A stretch of DNA of 13,068 nucleotides, taken from assembly GCA_023474015.1 (NCBI GenBank), contig JAMCYN010000081.1, forward strand, positions 1 through 13,068, given 5' to 3'. The notes beneath the pieces are model-generated. The model searched no databases. It had not been told where the DNA came from and saw nothing but the letters and a program-made list of their open reading frames with translations. This DNA comes from Armatimonadota bacterium. GTDB lineage: Bacteria; Armatimonadota; UBA5829. The first letter of the stretch is position 1, and each line of letters starts with the position of its first letter. This document shows positions 1 through 6,346 of this stretch, in pieces. Made by a program: the position numbers and the translations under genes.

Positions 1-58
1 TCCACTCCAGTCTCACCAAATCGATCTTCTCTGCTGCATTCACTTCTCGTCTAAACAA
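1..58 (-). CDS. Possible 5' end of a gene running off the left edge
   Basis: On the minus strand a TTG codon at 58-56 is preceded by AGGAGG (70-65) with a 6-nt spacer. The frame stays open for 19 codons to the window edge, reading LFRREVNAAEKIDLVRLEW. A GTG at 43-41 is an alternative start. It would be the second gene after the 66-residue minus-strand ORF, 47 nt downstream of that gene's stop, so the two may be cotranscribed. Too little is visible to name a family. The good ribosome-binding site is the main support; the short open length by itself proves nothing. Confidence 0.35.
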   Translation of the reverse strand, partial: MFRREVNAAEKIDLVRLEW

Positions 59-105
59 TCTAAGCCTCCTCCGCCCTCTACACTAATTATACAGGGGAGG
101 CTGTT

Positions 106-306
106 TCATACATGTTGGCACAGAGGGGTGTCAGTCTGCCTTTGACCCAAGAACCCCTCTGCCGCCTGCTCCAGGTCTGCCTTATGGTAGAAGCCCAGAG
201 TGAAGCCGCGACCGATGCGGTTTGCCGAAAGGTGTGTGGCGAACTCGTAAGTCACCGACCCCGACCTGAGGAATTCGACATTGAGTCTGCTGTCATCAGT
301 AGTCAT
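106..306 (-). CDS. Small hypothetical protein, 66 residues
   Basis: The ATG at 306-304 is preceded by a textbook Shine-Dalgarno, AAGGAGG at 321-315, with an 8-nt spacer. This decides the start and favours the strand over the longer plus-strand frame that covers the same bases. The protein is acidic at its N-terminus (MTTDDSRLNVEFL) and continues through SVTYEFATHLSANRIGRG to a C-terminus ending LCQHV. It has no signal peptide, membrane segment or motif I recognise. It is divergent from the ATPase gene that starts at 450 and probably cotranscribed with the partial gene at the left edge. A role in the island, for example as a small accessory or regulatory protein, is only a guess from position. 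Confidence 0.6.
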   Translation of the reverse strand: MTTDDSRLNVEFLRSGSVTYEFATHLSANRIGRGFTLGFYHKADLEQAAEGFLGQRQTDTPLCQHV

Positions 307-321
307 GCAGTGTGCCTCCTT

Positions 322-340
322 GGGATCTCACTTGAGACCC
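322..340. promoter_or_regulatory. Palindrome in the leader of the 66-residue gene, possible operator or hairpin
   Basis: GGG-A-TCTC at 322-329 pairs with GAGA-CCC at 334-340 around ACTT, a 7-bp stem with one bulged A. Read on the minus strand, it abuts the Shine-Dalgarno at 321-315. It lies between two divergent genes, so it could bind a regulator or control translation as a hairpin. The structure is seen in the sequence; the role is inference. Confidence 0.35.
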
Positions 341-346
341 GATTTC

Positions 347-374
347 AAAATAGCCCATCCACAAAATGGAACAA
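347..374 (-). promoter_or_regulatory. Candidate promoter for the minus-strand small gene
   Basis: On the minus strand TTGTTC (374-369) and TATTTT (352-347) are separated by 16 nt. Both are imperfect matches to the sigma-70 hexamers. Transcription would start close to 340, right at the palindrome at 322-340. The evidence is weak and rests on position and the approximate consensus match. Confidence 0.25.
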
Positions 375-449
375 GACAGGCGTATTTGCCTTGAGAGGCA
401 ACTTAGCCCTGCTTTTGAGGGGCATTGGGGGCTGTTATCGTGATGGTAA

Positions 450-1727
450 ATGAGGACAAAAAGCGATGATGACAATCCGATCACCCCCTTTGCCGTAACT
501 GACTTTCGGCACCGGGAGGACGTCTTCGGTATCAAGAAAAAAGACCGGCGCAATCACATGTATGTGATCGGGAAGACCGGCACCGGCAAGTCCACGCTTC
601 TCAAGAATATGCTCATAGCCGACATCAGGCGCGGAGAGGGGCTTGCCCTTATCGATCCTCACGGAGATCTTGCCGACGATGTTCTTTCCTATGTGCCGGA
701 AGCACGGATGGAGGATGTAATCTATTTCAATCCGATGGATACTGACTACTCGATTGCATTCAATCCGTTGGAGGAAACGAAGCCAGGGCAGCGGCACCTT
801 ATCGTCTCCGATCTTATCTCCATCTTCAAGAAAATCTGGCCGGAGTACTGGGGACCGAGGCTGGAGCACATTATGAGGTATTCGCTGCTTACGCTTCTTG
901 ATTATCCGGGGAGCACGCTTTTGGATTTGCCCCGCATTCTCACAGACAAGGCTTTTCAGGCCGAAGTCCTAAAGCATGTAAAGGACAGGCATGTGAATGA
1001 CTTCTGGCGGCTTCAGTCGGGATCGAAGGGCGTTGAAGCCGCATCTCCAATCATCAACAAAACAGGCCAGCTAATTGCCAGCCCATATATCCGCTACATA
1101 CTTGGGCAAAGTCACAATACCTTTGATCTCAGGAAAGTAATGGACGAGGGCAAGATCATTGTAGTCAATCTATCCAAAGGCCAGATCGGGGAAGATACCA
1201 GTTCTCTGCTTGGGGCAATGCTCGTCAGTAAGATCATGCTTGCAGCCACCAGCCGAGCGGATACGCCAGAATCACAGCGTAAGCCATTCCACCTCTACGT
1301 TGACGAGGTGCAGAACTTCCTCACCCAGGCCTTCGCCAATATTCTCTCCGAGTCGCGCAAGTATGGCCTCAGCTTGATATTGGCCCACCAGTATATAGCG
1401 CAGCTCGATGAAAAAGTAAGGTCGGCGATCTTCGGCAATGTCGGAACGATCATCTCATTCCGTGCTGGGGCGGAAGATGCGCCTTTCCTGACTCGGGAGT
1501 TCCAGCCTGTCTTTGACATGTTCGACCTCATTGCCCTTCCCAACTACTGCATCTATCTAAAACTCATGATAGACGGCGCTACCTCGAAACCATTCAGCGC
1601 AAGAACCCTGCCACCGCCCAGTATGACATCTTCATACAAGAGGGAAATAATCGAGTTCTCAAGGGTCAAATACGGCAGGCCAAGGTTTGAGATAGATCAG
1701 GAAATGGACTCCACACCCGGCTTATGA
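450..1727 (+). CDS. VirD4/TraG/HerA-like conjugation-type ATPase
   Basis: This 425-residue P-loop ATPase belongs to the type IV secretion DNA-binding / TraM-recognition group, ring-shaped motors that move DNA. The N-terminal signature FGIKKKDRRNHMYVIGKTGTGKST holds the Walker A at residues 41-49 (split here as GKTGTGKST). ALIDPHGD follows at 66-73, Walker B LYVDEV at 282-287, and the helicase-like LAHQY at 311-315. No transmembrane segment is seen, unlike classical VirD4, and the length fits the short soluble members of the family, so the gene looks complete. An in-frame TAA at 447-449 sits directly before the ATG; there is no good Shine-Dalgarno, so the start is less certain than the family call. 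A serine recombinase gene follows. No other secretion or relaxase genes are visible in the window. Confidence 0.9.
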   Translation: MRTKSDDDNPITPFAVTDFRHREDVFGIKKKDRRNHMYVIGKTGTGKSTLLKNMLIADIRRGEGLALIDPHGDLADDVLSYVPEARMEDVIYFNPMDTDYSIAFNPLEETKPGQRHLIVSDLISIFKKIWPEYWGPRLEHIMRYSLLTLLDYPGSTLLDLPRILTDKAFQAEVLKHVKDRHVNDFWRLQSGSKGVEAASPIINKTGQLIASPYIRYILGQSHNTFDLRKVMDEGKIIVVNLSKGQIGEDTSSLLGAMLVSKIMLAATSRADTPESQRKPFHLYVDEVQNFLTQAFANILSESRKYGLSLILAHQYIAQLDEKVRSAIFGNVGTIISFRAGAEDAPFLTREFQPVFDMFDLIALPNYCIYLKLMIDGATSKPFSARTLPPPSMTSSYKREIIEFSRVKYGRPRFEIDQEMDSTPGL

Positions 1728-1768
1728 CTTTAGTCCCCGAATTAGTGTGAGCTCGTCATACAGACCTA

Positions 1769-1797
1769 TTGACTTCCCCGGCAGGGGACGGTAAAAT
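1769..1797 (+). promoter_or_regulatory. Sigma-70-type promoter of the recombinase gene, with a palindrome in the spacer
   Basis: TTGACT (1769-1774) and TAAAAT (1792-1797) are separated by exactly 17 nt, each one base from consensus. The spacer contains TCCCC-GGCA-GGGGA (1775-1788), a perfect 5-bp inverted repeat that could be an operator. Transcription would begin near 1804, about 25 nt before the chosen ATG. The TTG of the -35 box happens to open the recombinase reading frame, so an automatic start call there would be wrong. Confidence 0.65.
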
Positions 1798-1828
1798 CCC
1801 TCAGCAATTCCTTGTGGCTGGGGGACAG

Positions 1829-3349
1829 ATGGATAATATCGAAAAAGTAAAGCAAGTCGGAATCTGGATAAGGGTATCGACGGAAGATCAGGCCAGAGGC
1901 GAGTCCCCGGAGATTCATGAGAGGCGCGCGCGTCTCTACGCTGAATCCAAGGGCTGGCAAGTGCGGGAGGTTTATCATCTGGAGGCAGTTAGCGGCAAGG
2001 CGGTAATGCATCATCCCGAAGCCAGGCGGATGCTGGAGGATATTAAGAAAGGCAATATTACCGGCCTTATCTTTTCCAAGCTCGCCAGGCTCGCCCGCAA
2101 CACCAAGGAACTCCTTGAGTTCGCCGATATCTTTAGAGATAATGATGCCGACCTTATCTCCCTATACGAGGCTATAGACACGTCCACTCCGGCGGGACGG
2201 TTCTTCTATACAATGATCGCGGCTATGGCCCAGTGGGAGCGGGAAGAGATAACTGACCGCATCAATGCCTCAATCTCCATCCGGGCGAAGATGGGAAAAC
2301 CTCTCGGTGGGCAGGCTCCCTTCGGCTACTGCTGGGAAGACAAGGCCCTCGTTCCCGATCCTACCGAAGCTCCAGTTCGGAAACTCGTGTATGAACTCTT
2401 CACACAGCACCGCCGCCGCAAGACCGTCGCCCGTGTCCTGAATGAAATGGGGCACCGAACACGAACCGGCGCGAAGTTTACCGACACGACAGTCACCAGG
2501 CTACTTCGCGACCCCGTTGCCAAAGGCACTAAGCGCAATAACCACACCACAGGCCGTGGTGCAACCGGCAAGGTGTCCGCCAAGCCCGAAGAGGAATGGA
2601 TCTATACCAAGGTCGAGCCTATAATCTCCGAAGAACTCTGGGATGAGTGCAGCCGCATTCTCGACACCCAGGAAAAGAAACGAACCAAGCCCTCCAGAAA
2701 GACGGTCAACCTCTTCTCCGGGGTCACTTACTGCGGCTGCGGTGGCAAGATGTATGTGCCTTCCAATTCACCCAAGTATACCTGCCTCAAGTGCCGCAAC
2801 AAGATCGCTACCGGCGATTTGGAGGAAGTCTTCCACGAGCAGCTTAAGGCCTTCTACTTCTCACCCAAAGAGATAGCCAACTACCTCAATAAGGCCAATA
2901 GCGTCATTAAGGAGAAGGAAGAACTCCTCAATACCCTGACCTCTGAAGAAGATAAGATAAAGCAGGAGATGAGCAAGGTCTACAATCTCTATATCGACAA
3001 CCTGATGAACGCCAAGAGCTTCGGGGAGTACTACAAACCATTGGAGGAAAGGCTGGCGCAAGTGGCCGACCAGATACCCGAGATACAGGCTGGTATCGAC
3101 TTTCTAAGAATCCAATACTTCTCATCCGACCAGCTACTGCACGAAGGCAGAGACCTCTATACCCGCTGGCCTAGCCTCTCCGAAAACGAGAAACGTGCCA
3201 TCATAGAACACATCACTGAACAAATAACCATAACCAATGACGAGGTAACAATCACGCTCGCATATCTTCCCACCTCCTCAGAATTGATGGCAAAAGAGCA
3301 ACGAACCCCGGCCGTTTTGCCAGACGCATTTTCGGGTTATTTTGATTAA
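1829..3349 (+). CDS. Large serine recombinase (site-specific integrase)
   Basis: This 506-residue recombinase would cut and rejoin DNA at attachment sites through a covalent phosphoserine. Domains in order: resolvase catalytic domain at about residues 10-155 with RVS giving the nucleophile Ser17, and the helix motif KLARLARN; recombinase domain at about 165-265 (GKPLGGQAPFGY onward); zinc ribbon at about 296-326 with CGC (302, 304) and CLKC (319, 322); then a charged coiled-coil segment at about 360-420, typical of large serine integrases. The frame is open from a TTG at 1769, but that codon is the -35 box. The ATG at 1829 has a G-rich stretch (GGGGGA) 3 nt upstream and gives the usual N-terminus. 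It lies 101 nt after the ATPase gene and is convergent with the NACHT gene. It is full length with no frame break, so it is likely to be active and to mobilise the island. Confidence 0.93.
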   Translation: MDNIEKVKQVGIWIRVSTEDQARGESPEIHERRARLYAESKGWQVREVYHLEAVSGKAVMHHPEARRMLEDIKKGNITGLIFSKLARLARNTKELLEFADIFRDNDADLISLYEAIDTSTPAGRFFYTMIAAMAQWEREEITDRINASISIRAKMGKPLGGQAPFGYCWEDKALVPDPTEAPVRKLVYELFTQHRRRKTVARVLNEMGHRTRTGAKFTDTTVTRLLRDPVAKGTKRNNHTTGRGATGKVSAKPEEEWIYTKVEPIISEELWDECSRILDTQEKKRTKPSRKTVNLFSGVTYCGCGGKMYVPSNSPKYTCLKCRNKIATGDLEEVFHEQLKAFYFSPKEIANYLNKANSVIKEKEELLNTLTSEEDKIKQEMSKVYNLYIDNLMNAKSFGEYYKPLEERLAQVADQIPEIQAGIDFLRIQYFSSDQLLHEGRDLYTRWPSLSENEKRAIIEHITEQITITNDEVTITLAYLPTSSELMAKEQRTPAVLPDAFSGYFD

Positions 3350-3502
3350 ATGTTGTTCACTGATTGTTAACGCGAGGCATACTGAGCGTGGTGAGTGGGT
3401 TCGGGGGAGTTGAATCGCGAATTGCGCGAAGAAGACGAATGACGCGAAAAGAGAAAAGATGCTCGCGCCAAGCATTTGCATCTTCGGAGGTGGGTGGGGT
3501 TC

Positions 3503-3578
3503 GTTTCGGGATTTCCGGAGCGTACTGGGGCGTGATCACATCGCCATACATTAGTGCCCGCTCCTCAAATCCCGAAAC
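3503..3578. repeat. 20-bp imperfect inverted repeat around a 36-nt core
   Basis: The left arm (3503-3522) and right arm (3559-3578) are complementary at 18 of 20 positions: a perfect 12-bp outer part GTTTCGGGATTT / AAATCCCGAAAC, a 2-nt mismatch, and a 6-bp inner part GGAGCG / CGCTCC. The core contains the perfect palindrome GTGATCAC (3532-3539) and an inner GGCG/CGCC pairing (3529-3532 with 3542-3545). It could fold as a long hairpin, act as a bidirectional terminator between convergent genes, or be a recombination site or tiny non-autonomous element. The structure is certain; the role is open. Confidence 0.75.
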
Positions 3579-3579
3579 A

Positions 3580-3594
3580 CCGAAAGCTCTTCGG
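3580..3594 (-). terminator. Small hairpin downstream of the NACHT gene
   Basis: CCGAA (3580-3584) pairs with TTCGG (3590-3594) around a 5-nt loop. On the minus strand it is followed by TGTTTCG rather than a clean T-run, so it is at best a weak intrinsic terminator. It lies about 50 nt past the NACHT stop codon. Confidence 0.25.
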
Positions 3595-3654
3595 CTTAGA
3601 GGACTGCGGCGTTATTCTACTCCACGCCAGTCACATGTTGTCTACTTAGAGGAC
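3595..3654. repeat. 10-nt direct repeat spanning the NACHT 3' end
   Basis: CTTAGAGGAC occurs at 3595-3604 and again at 3645-3654, 50 nt apart. The second copy codes for the last residues of the NACHT protein, just before its stop codon. It may mark a small insertion or duplication, or be chance. Confidence 0.4.
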
Positions 3655-6032
3655 GCGTGTTCGAAATACTCAAGATCGAAATCCGGGAATGTCTCAGCAA
3701 ATATCTGTCTAACAAGCTTGCCGCGGCCTGTACCGGTCTTAATATGCCGCGTCAGCCACATCGCAACCCGTTCAGGATTCTCGCTGAGGCCAATACTGAA
3801 AAACAGAACCTCCCGCCACCAGTCGTCGCCCTCATAGTATTTGTTCAATAGCCAGTCCATTTTGGATCCCTGTGGGTCGCCGAGCATTTCCTTAGCCGTC
3901 AGAAACTCCTGGAAGGTAAGATGGGTAAAATGATAGCGGTCGGCTGTGCGCGCGATGAGCCCATCCCGTAGCACCTCTGTCAAGAGATCATTCACTTCTG
4001 CAGGTGATCTGCGAGATAAAATCCGGTCACCCACATTACAGAATCGGGCGGCGCTAAAATCACGTTGTCTGTCTCGGTGCATCTCGCTGGCGAGAAAGGA
4101 AAGCACAAGTGACTTGGCAGTTATGGTGAAGCGGGAAGGGCGAACAACTCCTTTGGCCAAGTCCCATCCCCCGCACAATAGGTTGACGAAGACAGTATAC
4201 AGGCGAGCGCGGTTCTCAGGGAGACGCTTTGTTCTCTTGTACACCAGGATCGTAACTGTTGCTAGTAGGGGCACTCGAACAAGGCGCTTAATACAAGGCA
4301 CACCTTTTAACTGGTTCATAAAATCCTGTGTAGCTTCGCAGTCGTGATCCAGCCACTGAGATGCAAGGGCTCGCACTTCATCATCATCTAATCCGCGCAG
4401 CGTGATGCGTGGTAGCCACGTCAGAAGGGGGTCATAAAGGTAGTCCCTGGCAGTCAGTATAACCTGACACGTCCTCCCATGTGAAGGGCCTGCTCGGGCA
4501 ACTTCCAGAATATGAGCGCGTTGAGAAACATCGGCGACCTCGTCAAGTCCGTCCAGATAGACGCGAAGAGCGCTCCTGTTACACCCGTGGCTTTCTTGGG
4601 GAAGTAGGGCGGACTGGCCCGCAGTTGACAAAAACATATCTTCAAACGTTGTCGCTTCCGACGCCGGCAACTTGTGAAGCGGTACATATACAGGCAAGCT
4701 GGTAGAGGCGTCGTCGGCACAATGTTCAGCGTCCTCCAGTGCGTTACGTGTACAGAAAGAGGTCTTCCCGGTTCCTGGACCGCCAACTATCAGTACCGAA
4801 CAGGGATGGCGTTGATGTACGCCTTTGCTGAAGCTGAAGACTTTTCTAGAGACGACCGTAAGTATTGTCGACTGTGACGCCCGAAGACAATCATCAATTG
4901 CGCAAAACCGTATGAATGCCGCATCTGAAAGCAGATCGTCTGATTCCCTAGGCATAGCGTTCGCCGCGGATTTCATCTGCGCTAGTACTGATCGAACCTC
5001 GATAAAGCAGTCCTTGATCTGTTGTTCAGCCTTATCGGCCATGGCAGTCACAGCAGCCTTGTCGGCTGTTGAAAGGTCCCACTCTGCGTCCTTGGGGAAC
5101 TGCCGTAGTTTCGCGGTCGCTACGCCCGCTCGTTTGCAGAATGCGTTGACAAGGGCCTTCTCAACCCGCGCAAGCAGTTTGCGGTGAGCAGCGGTAACCT
5201 CTTGAACATTCGGCTTATCGACGAGCCCTGGGAATGGCCAGGCACACAAGTGACTCACTAAAGCCAAGAGTTGGTTCACATCTCTCTGCAAGTATTCCCA
5301 GTCAGATTTCCTCCACGGACTTTCGATCTTCCCTCTAGACAACACCCTTTCTACGTTCTCGGGCAGCGAGTACAGGTTGATATAACGTCTAAAGCAAGGC
5401 GGGACGTATACGTGATTTTCTGCTTCCCCCGCGTCGCCAAGATGATGATCGAATGCCACTGAAATCAGTGAGGTTACGGAGCCGCTAGCCTGTTCGAGAT
5501 CCTGTCTGAACTGTGCGAGGATAGATGATTCGGCGGCGAGAAAGTCTGGCCAATGCTTACAAAACAGATCATACAACTTTGAGCCAGTAACAAAGCAAAC
5601 CTGCCCGGGGCGTTGTTTCAACTTGCCTTCTACGGCGGCCAGAGCTGCTGGCGTTACCTGGTGCGGATTCATCACATATACCCGGTGGACCATCCGATCC
5701 TCAACGCTCTCATCGAGGAACGGGGTGTCAAAGGCTTGCTCAATCTGGTCAATCAATACGCGAAGGCTTCCGGTCGTGCCAAGCTTCCCGCTGAATGGTT
5801 TGTTCTTCACAATGCAGGCGCAGGTCAGAATCTCGTTAAGTGGACCCATCGTTCTGAAAACGATGTCTTTGCCTAGCTCCAGCGTTCCCTGTAGAATCTG
5901 GACTCCCTCAATATTGGGCATCATCCCAAGTAGGCGAGCGATTGCTTGCTGTAGCAGAAGCTCGTTTGCAAATTCGGGTAAGCCAGGTAAAATTGGATGT
6001 TGCATGACGCGCGATGGTTCGCTGCTTAACAT
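3642..6032 (-). CDS. NACHT NTPase with restriction-endonuclease-like N-terminus (NLR-like defence protein)
   Basis: This 796-residue protein has the make-up of bacterial NLR-related anti-phage proteins. Residues about 15-170 resemble a restriction-endonuclease-like domain: the signature ELGKDIVF (Asp56), a core strand ending CIVK (Lys76), FSG, and later VCFVTGSKLYDLF. The usual acidic or Gln residue two before the Lys is Ile, so cutting activity is doubtful. A largely helical linker follows to about residue 400. The NACHT module has Walker A GGPGTGKT (417-424, at 4761-4784), Walker B YLDGLDEV (492-499), the sensor-like ILTARDY, and the winged-helix end motif HFTHLTFQEFL. Only some 85 residues follow, so no large repeat sensor is present. 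The frame opens at a TTG (6092), but the ATG at 6032-6030 has GAGGTG 10 nt upstream (6048-6043); an ATG at 6005 is a further alternative. It is convergent with the recombinase and divergent from hisC. Base use is less GC-rich than in hisC, suggesting acquisition. Confidence 0.88.
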   Translation of the reverse strand: MLSSEPSRVMQHPILPGLPEFANELLLQQAIARLLGMMPNIEGVQILQGTLELGKDIVFRTMGPLNEILTCACIVKNKPFSGKLGTTGSLRVLIDQIEQAFDTPFLDESVEDRMVHRVYVMNPHQVTPAALAAVEGKLKQRPGQVCFVTGSKLYDLFCKHWPDFLAAESSILAQFRQDLEQASGSVTSLISVAFDHHLGDAGEAENHVYVPPCFRRYINLYSLPENVERVLSRGKIESPWRKSDWEYLQRDVNQLLALVSHLCAWPFPGLVDKPNVQEVTAAHRKLLARVEKALVNAFCKRAGVATAKLRQFPKDAEWDLSTADKAAVTAMADKAEQQIKDCFIEVRSVLAQMKSAANAMPRESDDLLSDAAFIRFCAIDDCLRASQSTILTVVSRKVFSFSKGVHQRHPCSVLIVGGPGTGKTSFCTRNALEDAEHCADDASTSLPVYVPLHKLPASEATTFEDMFLSTAGQSALLPQESHGCNRSALRVYLDGLDEVADVSQRAHILEVARAGPSHGRTCQVILTARDYLYDPLLTWLPRITLRGLDDDEVRALASQWLDHDCEATQDFMNQLKGVPCIKRLVRVPLLATVTILVYKRTKRLPENRARLYTVFVNLLCGGWDLAKGVVRPSRFTITAKSLVLSFLASEMHRDRQRDFSAARFCNVGDRILSRRSPAEVNDLLTEVLRDGLIARTADRYHFTHLTFQEFLTAKEMLGDPQGSKMDWLLNKYYEGDDWWREVLFFSIGLSENPERVAMWLTRHIKTGTGRGKLVRQIFAETFPDFDLEYFEHASSK

Positions 6033-6204
6033 TGTCCAGATACACCTCAGCTCATATAGAGATCTCTTCTTGCCCGCAGTAATTCGTGACAACAGTAAAA
6101 GGGGCGCACTCTGTCGAACTCATCTTAAGAGGAAATCACTCGAAACAGAGGTTGCTCCTGATGAATAATACGGCTCTTGACCTGGTTCTTCCTTCTGTTT
6201 GGGG

Positions 6205-6223
6205 GCGGGAAGTGATATCCCGC
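6205..6223. repeat. 6-bp hairpin upstream of the hisC promoter
   Basis: GCGGGA (6205-6210) and TCCCGC (6218-6223) form a perfect stem around AGTGATA. It has no T-run. It could be a leftover terminator of the gene that preceded hisC before the island arrived, a regulator site, or part of an attachment site. Confidence 0.45.
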
Positions 6224-6227
6224 AGGT

Positions 6228-6240
6228 GGAGGTGACCTCC
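6228..6240. promoter_or_regulatory. Perfect 13-nt palindrome GGAGGTGACCTCC, possible operator
   Basis: GGAGGT and ACCTCC are exact inverted arms around a single G. It lies 38 nt upstream of the hisC -35 box and between divergent genes, a usual place for a dimeric regulator to bind. The tight spacing suits protein binding better than an RNA hairpin. The binding protein is unknown. Confidence 0.4.
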
Positions 6241-6278
6241 TCGTGTAAGCTTCGCGTCATCGCTAGCCGCTTACCTTT

Positions 6279-6308
6279 TTGCCAAACCCCCTCCGTTTGT
6301 GCTATCCT
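6279..6308 (+). promoter_or_regulatory. Sigma-70-type promoter for the hisC operon
   Basis: TTGCCA (6279-6284) and TATCCT (6303-6308) are 18 nt apart. Transcription would start about 6315 and leave a leader of only some 30 nt before the hisC ATG. That is too short for a T-box or a peptide attenuator, so any control is likely at initiation or through the AroF protein itself. Confidence 0.5.
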
Positions 6309-6346
6309 GTTCACATATTGAGGAAGCAAAGGGATGGCCTGTTTGA

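Larger units (their letters stand above)
3350..3641. other. Non-coding spacer between the recombinase and NACHT genes
   Basis: This 292-nt interval separates two convergent genes. It holds a CGAA-rich stretch (about 3420-3455), a 7-bp inverted repeat AAGATGC/GCATCTT (3456-3462 and 3478-3484), the large inverted repeat at 3503-3578, a small hairpin at 3580-3594 and one copy of a 10-nt direct repeat. The plus-strand frame that crosses it has no good start signal and overlaps the NACHT gene in antisense, so I do not call a gene. A recombinase attachment site could lie here, since these often adjoin the integrase gene, but none can be proved. Confidence 0.55.
6033..6346. other. Divergent intergenic region between NACHT and hisC
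   Basis: This 314-nt gap must hold the 5' signals of both genes. The right half contains two palindromes and the hisC promoter, listed separately. I could not find a convincing promoter for the NACHT gene on the minus strand. Minus-strand frames across this part overlap the hisC promoter and lack a well-placed ribosome-binding site. The gap is also the boundary between the island-like block and the GC-richer core block. Confidence 0.5.

Noticed and set aside
112..453. Plus-strand 113-residue frame before the ATPase gene
   Set aside because: It is antisense to the minus-strand ORF that has an ideal ribosome-binding site, has no recognisable protein character and no good start signal of its own.
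1769..1828. TTG start extending the recombinase by 20 residues
   Set aside because: The TTG is the -35 hexamer of a good promoter, and the ATG at 1829 gives the standard N-terminus of the family.
3364..3837. Plus-strand 157-residue frame after the recombinase
   Set aside because: It runs through the inverted-repeat spacer and into the NACHT gene in antisense; its composition (Arg/Ser-rich, low complexity) is that of non-coding sequence.
6033..6092. TTG start extending the NACHT protein by 20 residues
   Set aside because: The ATG at 6032 has a plausible GAGGTG site upstream, whereas the TTG at 6092 has none that I can see.
6309..6346. T-box or attenuator leader before hisC
   Set aside because: The predicted leader is only about 30 nt, too short for such an element, and no antiterminator/terminator pair or T-run was found.
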